A DNA stretch of 5,442 nt from Chloroflexota bacterium (GTDB lineage Bacteria > Chloroflexota > FW602-bin22 > JAMCYS01): positions 1 to 5,442 of the forward strand of contig JAJZQK010000285.1 in the NCBI GenBank assembly GCA_021847625.1, in the 5' to 3' direction. This document shows positions 1-5,442 of this stretch, piece after piece. The first letter of the stretch is position 1; each line of letters starts with the position of its first letter. Below the pieces are notes generated by a model. That model was not told the DNA's origin. It saw only the letters and a program-made list of their open reading frames with translations, and ran no database searches. The position numbers and the translations under genes are program-made.

Positions 1-1141
<1,141 letters not shown>

Positions 1142-1155
1142 TCTCCATAATCCGG

Positions 1156-3411
<2,256 letters not shown>

Positions 3412-3445
3412 TCGTGGTCGCCCGGGGACGTACGTGGGAAGGCGT

Positions 3446-3469
3446 GGCGTCGCCTGCTGGCGACCTGCC
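3446..3469. terminator. Hairpin between lipoprotein and Crp/Fnr genes
   Basis: GTCGCC (3449-3454) pairs with GGCGAC (3459-3464) across a TGCT loop. After a two-base bulge, GGC (3446-3448) can pair with GCC (3467-3469), extending the stem to 9 bp. It sits 35 bases after the lipoprotein stop. No U-tract follows, so it could be a weak terminator or a leader structure for the regulator gene. Confidence 0.35.
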
Positions 3470-3473
3470 GCGG

Positions 3474-3494
3474 ATTGTGCTATGTATTGTCTAT
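3474..3494 (+). repeat. Short imperfect direct repeat before the Crp/Fnr start, possible operator
   Basis: ATTGTGCTAT (3474-3483) and ATTGTCTAT (3486-3494) repeat the same word with one base gained, at about one helical turn, inside an AT-rich island just upstream of the ATG at 3499. It could be an operator or core-promoter sequence. It does not match the CRP (TGTGA-N6-TCACA) or FNR (TTGAT-N4-ATCAA) palindromes. A TATAAC at 3492-3497 is too close to the ATG to serve as its -10 element. Confidence 0.25.
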
Positions 3495-3498
3495 AACC

Positions 3499-4203
3499 AT
3501 GACGACGCCCACGAAGGAATCAGTTCATACCGTCGACGAATTCTTGCGCTCCTTCCCCTACTTCGCGCGGCTGAGCGCGGCCGACTTGGCGCGGCTCAGG
3601 GGGTACCTCTCTGTACGTCAGTACGGCAGGGGGGACCTGATCGTGCTGGAGAGGGAGCCATGCAAGGGGCTCTTTCTGGTGCGGTTCGGGAGAGTGCGCG
3701 TATACAAGGCCTCGCCCGACGGCCGCGAGAAGGTCCTGCGCGTGGTCGAGGCGGGAGAGTCGTTCAACGAGGTGCCGAACTTCGACGGTGGCGGCAACCC
3801 CGCCACGGCCGAGGCGACGGAGCCGACGACGGTCTACTGCCTCCGGCGGGCAGACCTCCTGCGGATCGTGGGAGAGCGTCCGAGCGTCGGCCTGGCCATG
3901 CTGGAGGTCTTCGCGGGACGGCTCCGCCACCTCACGGCGATGGTCGAGGATCTCTCCTTCCGTCAGGTGACGAGCCGGTTGGCGAAGATTCTCCTGGAGT
4001 ACGCCGGCCAGGCGCCGGCGGCCGACGGCGGTGGCCTGGAGCTGAGGAGGCGTCTCACCCAGCAGGAGATGGCGGCGATGGTGGGCACGGCGCGGGAGAT
4101 GGTGGGACGCTCGCTGAAGAATCTGGAGGCGCAAGGCGCCTTGCGCGTCGATAGGCATCGGATCATCATCGTGGACAGGGAATTGCTGGAGAGCCTGGTC
4201 TAG
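3499..4203 (+). CDS. Crp/Fnr-family transcriptional regulator
   Basis: A 234-residue DNA-binding regulator, the usual length for the family. Domains: cyclic-nucleotide-binding-type beta barrel at about 12-125 (FPYFARLSAADLARL, then GLFLVRFGRVRVYK), dimerisation helix at about 126-155, and a Crp-type winged helix at about 156-225 with LTQQEMAAMVGTARE followed by recognition helix MVGRSLKNLEAQG. The phosphate-binding cassette reads GESFNEVPNFDGG then NPATAEA. Pro101 and Ala102 stand where E. coli CRP has Arg82 and Ser83, so canonical cAMP binding is unlikely. There is no N-terminal Fnr cysteine cluster: the only cysteines are Cys55 and Cys114. The ligand is unknown. The ATG at 3499 is preferred because it gives a normal N-terminus, though no Shine-Dalgarno is evident; an in-frame TTG at 3475 would add eight residues. 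It lies upstream of, and on the same strand as, the Fe-S genes, which are candidate targets. Confidence 0.92.
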   Translation: MTTPTKESVHTVDEFLRSFPYFARLSAADLARLRGYLSVRQYGRGDLIVLEREPCKGLFLVRFGRVRVYKASPDGREKVLRVVEAGESFNEVPNFDGGGNPATAEATEPTTVYCLRRADLLRIVGERPSVGLAMLEVFAGRLRHLTAMVEDLSFRQVTSRLAKILLEYAGQAPAADGGGLELRRRLTQQEMAAMVGTAREMVGRSLKNLEAQGALRVDRHRIIIVDRELLESLV

Positions 4204-4225
4204 GCGAGTGTGACTTTTGTCGCAG

Positions 4226-4251
4226 AGCCGCGCGGCTGGCCCCGCTATACT
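4226..4251 (+). promoter_or_regulatory. Candidate promoter and palindrome upstream of the ferredoxin gene
   Basis: The 97-base gap after the regulator gene contains TATACT at 4246-4251, a good -10 match. A perfect 12-base palindrome, AGCCGCGCGGCT (4226-4237), lies 8 bases upstream, where the -35 region would be. No consensus -35 is present, which would suit an activator-dependent promoter. GC-rich palindromes also arise by chance here. The ferredoxin leader would be about 43 bases. Confidence 0.35.
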
Positions 4252-4300
4252 CGTCGGTGTAGGGCATTCGGATCGATTACTGATAGAGCGGGGTGCAGTC

Positions 4301-4513
4301 GTGGTTATAGTGCTACCGGATATCGACCACGGGAGATGCGAGGGGTGCGGGATCTGCGCTGAAGGCTGTCCCGGGAACGCCGTAGAGGTGATCGACGGGC
4401 GGGCTGTTATCGTGCGCCCGGACGATTGCACCTACTGCGCCGAATGCGAGGGACTTTGCCCGCAGCGGGCAATCTCCTGTCCGTTCGAGGTGGTGTACGA
4501 GGGGAGGCTGTAG
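4301..4513 (+). CDS. 2[4Fe-4S] ferredoxin
   Basis: A small cytoplasmic electron carrier of 70 residues. Two full cluster motifs of form CxxCxxCxxxCP are visible: Cys13, 16, 19, 23 (CEGCGICAEGCP) and Cys43, 46, 49, 53 (CTYCAECEGLCP). In this fold the last Cys of each motif normally ligates the other cluster. An extra Cys60 follows. The spacing is the compact clostridial type, so two low-potential [4Fe-4S] clusters are expected; the redox partner is unknown. The GTG at 4301 is chosen because GGGGTG (4290-4295) precedes it by 5 bases. GTG 4310 is an alternative. An in-frame TTG at 4217 would add 28 residues that do not look like the family and would place the candidate promoter inside the gene. 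The next gene starts two bases after the stop, so they are almost certainly co-transcribed. Confidence 0.9.
   Translation: MVIVLPDIDHGRCEGCGICAEGCPGNAVEVIDGRAVIVRPDDCTYCAECEGLCPQRAISCPFEVVYEGRL
4501..4507 (+). promoter_or_regulatory. Ribosome binding site for the zinc-ribbon gene
   Basis: GGGGAGG lies 8 bases before GTG 4516, inside the last codons of the ferredoxin gene. It fixes the start of the downstream gene and supports translation from the same transcript. Confidence 0.6.
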
Positions 4514-4515
4514 GC

Positions 4516-4770
4516 GTGGATCTTAACCGTTTCTGTCCCGGTGCCGCGGGGATCCGGGACCCGAGGCCGGAATACGAGAATTGCCCCTATTGTGGCTACG
4601 AGGTCGAGATCTGGTCCGACGAAGTCAGAGTGCGCTGCCCCCAGTGCCACAATCTGGTGGTGAAGGGGCGCCAGGCCTCCTGCATCGACTGGTGCGAGCA
4701 CGCCCGGGAGTGCATCGGCGAGGAGGCCTACGCGCGACTGGTGGCCGAGCGCGGCAACGGCAGTGGGTGA
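4516..4770 (+). CDS. Small eight-cysteine zinc-ribbon protein, function unknown
   Basis: An 84-residue protein that I cannot name. It contains a clear zinc ribbon: CPYC (Cys23, Cys26) and CPQC (Cys41, Cys44) separated by a short acidic beta hairpin. The C-terminal segment ASCIDWCEHARECIGEE carries Cys56, Cys60 and Cys66. With Cys7 near the N-terminus these make a second set of four cysteines that could bind another metal ion or an Fe-S cluster; this pairing is my inference. Similar zinc-ribbon plus CxxWCxxAxxCxG proteins are, as I recall, found as small hypothetical proteins in anaerobic bacteria, but I cannot verify this here. There is no signal peptide or membrane segment. GTG 4516 is the start, two bases after the ferredoxin stop and with a good ribosome site; the frame is open further upstream but that part overlaps the ferredoxin. 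The location between a ferredoxin and a NifU-like gene suggests a redox or Fe-S role. Confidence 0.82.
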   Translation: MDLNRFCPGAAGIRDPRPEYENCPYCGYEVEIWSDEVRVRCPQCHNLVVKGRQASCIDWCEHARECIGEEAYARLVAERGNGSG

Positions 4771-4790
4771 ATGGTCGGTTAGTCTTTTCT

Positions 4791-4797
4791 AGAGGAG
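4791..4797 (+). promoter_or_regulatory. Ribosome binding site deciding the NifU-like start
   Basis: AGAGGAG abuts the ATG at 4798 with no spacer, which is too close to use. It sits 6 bases before the ATG at 4804, an ideal distance, so 4804 is the likely start. Confidence 0.6.
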
Positions 4798-4803
4798 ATG
4801 GAA

Positions 4804-5028
4804 ATGGTAGAAGACGTGAAGAGCGCGCTGGATTCGATCAGGCCTCACCTGCAGGCGGACGGGGGCGACATCGAGCTGGTGGAAGTGGACGAGAAGGAGG
4901 GCATCGTCAAGGTTCGCCTCACCGGCGCTTGCGGCGGCTGCCCCATGTCGCAGTTCACGATGGCGAATGGCGTGGCCAGAGTGCTCCGCCAGCAGGTGCC
5001 CGGCGTGAGGCAAGTGATACCTGTCTAG
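4804..5028 (+). CDS. NifU-like C-terminal-domain iron-sulfur scaffold/carrier
   Basis: A 74-residue stand-alone NifU C-terminal (Nfu-type) domain. Such proteins assemble or carry a [4Fe-4S] cluster, usually bridged between two subunits, and hand it to apo-proteins in the cytoplasm. The hallmarks are all present: IRPHLQADGGDIELVEV (residues 12-28), then VKVRLTGACGGCPMSQ with the CxxC ligands Cys43 and Cys46, then a C-terminal amphipathic helix ending PGVRQVIPV. No N-terminal IscU-like or A-type domain is attached, so this is the short form. The start is set by the Shine-Dalgarno at 4791-4797; ATG 4798 would add Met-Glu. It follows the zinc-ribbon gene by 33 bases and is probably in the same operon. 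The ferredoxin two genes upstream is a natural client, though this is inference. Confidence 0.94.
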   Translation: MVEDVKSALDSIRPHLQADGGDIELVEVDEKEGIVKVRLTGACGGCPMSQFTMANGVARVLRQQVPGVRQVIPV

Positions 5029-5070
5029 CAATCACCTGCTTGGTCGCGTCGAGGAGAAGAGACTCTGAGC

Positions 5071-5123
5071 AACCGGGCGCCCGCGGCTGGCTAGTCGTAA
5101 TGCTTTGGGCCGCGCGCCCGGTT
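5071..5123. terminator. Long GC-rich hairpin between convergent genes
   Basis: AACCGGGCGC (5071-5080) pairs perfectly with GCGCCCGGTT (5114-5123). After a two-base CC bulge, GCGGC (5083-5087) pairs with GCCGC (5109-5113), giving 15 bp in total with a 21-base loop. It lies mid-way between the stops of the NifU-like gene and the leftward folate gene, so a bidirectional terminator is the simplest reading. The flanks are only weakly T-rich (TTCTCGT rightward; TTGCTCAGAGTCTCTTC leftward). Confidence 0.55.
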
Positions 5124-5174
5124 CTCGTCATGCTAGGCGGGTAAGGTTCCGGCGCGAAGGATGCGAGCCGACCG

Positions 5175-5442
5175 CTAGGCGGCCTTGCGGTCCTCGGAGA
5201 GGGGGGCCTTCGCCAACGCCGCGGTCCCCGGCTTGGGCGCGGGCAATTGGGGCTGGGCGGCGAACATGCGCGCGTCCCTGCCGGCGAGGTGGTTGAGCCA
5301 CGCGGAGGTACCAACAAGCGACCAGTCTATCTCCGGCAGGATGCGCTCCATCTGTTCCTGCCGGTGCAGTAGGCTCATCCGCTGGTGGGCGAGCACCCAG
5401 ACGCAGGGCCTATCCGGATAGACCTCGCAGCGGCCGTTCTCG
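5175..5442 (-). CDS. Methylenetetrahydrofolate reductase C-terminal-domain protein, 5'-truncated
   Basis: Only the last 88 residues are in the window; the frame is open to the right edge, so the start and most of the protein are missing. The visible part begins ENGRCEVYPDRPCVWVLA, followed by IDWSLVGTSAWLNHLAGRD. This matches my recollection of the conserved end of the methylenetetrahydrofolate reductase C-terminal domain (Pfam PF12225 type), found either fused to MetF or as a separate MetV-like subunit. The two cysteines in RCEVYPDRPC are probably the tail of a cysteine-rich metal-binding region lying outside the window. The last 30 or so residues are Ala/Pro-rich and look unstructured. Likely role: reduction of methylene- to methyl-tetrahydrofolate in one-carbon metabolism, possibly with ferredoxin-linked electrons. 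Whether a MetF domain is attached cannot be seen. It is convergent with the NifU-like gene. Confidence 0.75.
   Translation of the reverse strand, partial: ENGRCEVYPDRPCVWVLAHQRMSLLHRQEQMERILPEIDWSLVGTSAWLNHLAGRDARMFAAQPQLPAPKPGTAALAKAPLSEDRKAA

Noticed and set aside
3428..3435. Palindrome ACGTACGT after the lipoprotein stop
   Set aside because: Too short and isolated to support as an operator or attachment site.
3414..4154. Alternative plus-strand frame across the regulator gene
   Set aside because: The Gly/Arg/Ala-rich translation is a frame-shadow of the Crp/Fnr gene.
3520..4431. Long open frame antisense to the regulator and ferredoxin start
   Set aside because: It runs across two well-supported sense genes and their gap, with no domain seen in the translation.
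4771..4782. ATG directly after the zinc-ribbon stop
   Set aside because: It opens only three codons before a stop, so it is not a gene; at most it affects translation coupling.
4581..5144. Plus-strand open frame across the zinc-ribbon and NifU-like genes
   Set aside because: It overlaps two conserved genes in another frame and its translation is compositionally biased.

Overview
This is a high-GC bacterial window with seven protein-coding genes, two of them cut by the window edges. No RNA gene, insertion sequence, CRISPR array or phage gene was seen. The organism cannot be fixed from sequence alone. Several traits would suit a Chloroflexota-like or other deep-branching, possibly anaerobic lineage: a PPi-type phosphofructokinase, a lipoprotein with a Thr/Pro-rich linker, a Crp/Fnr protein with an FNEVPxFDGG-type cassette, a small 2[4Fe-4S] ferredoxin, a stand-alone NifU C-terminal domain and a methylenetetrahydrofolate reductase C-terminal domain. 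That placement is an inference with modest confidence.

Layout. (1) 1-1141, plus strand: most of a phosphofructokinase with the PPi-type signature, missing its N-terminus. (2) 1169-2380, minus strand: a complete queuine tRNA-ribosyltransferase (tgt), convergent with the first gene and only 27 bases from it. (3) 2381-2460: a divergent intergenic region with an extended -10 promoter and a strong Shine-Dalgarno sequence facing right. (4) 2461-3411, plus: a lipoprotein with two Asp/Gly-rich FG-GAP/VCBS-like loops. (5) 3499-4203, plus: a Crp/Fnr-family regulator. (6) 4301-5028, plus: ferredoxin, an 84-residue eight-cysteine protein of unknown function, and a NifU-like Fe-S scaffold. These three are closely spaced and probably co-transcribed. 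(7) 5175-5442, minus: the C-terminal end of a methylenetetrahydrofolate reductase C-terminal-domain protein. It is convergent with the NifU gene and separated from it by a GC-rich hairpin.

How the parts may work together. The left side is housekeeping: glycolysis/gluconeogenesis and tRNA modification. The right side is themed on iron-sulfur and redox chemistry: a regulator, a two-cluster electron carrier, a cysteine-rich zinc-ribbon protein and a cluster carrier, beside a folate one-carbon gene. The most interesting item is the small eight-cysteine protein at 4516-4770. It carries a zinc ribbon plus a second cysteine set that may bind another metal or cluster. No clearly new system is proven here, but this four-gene redox block is the part that deserves follow-up.
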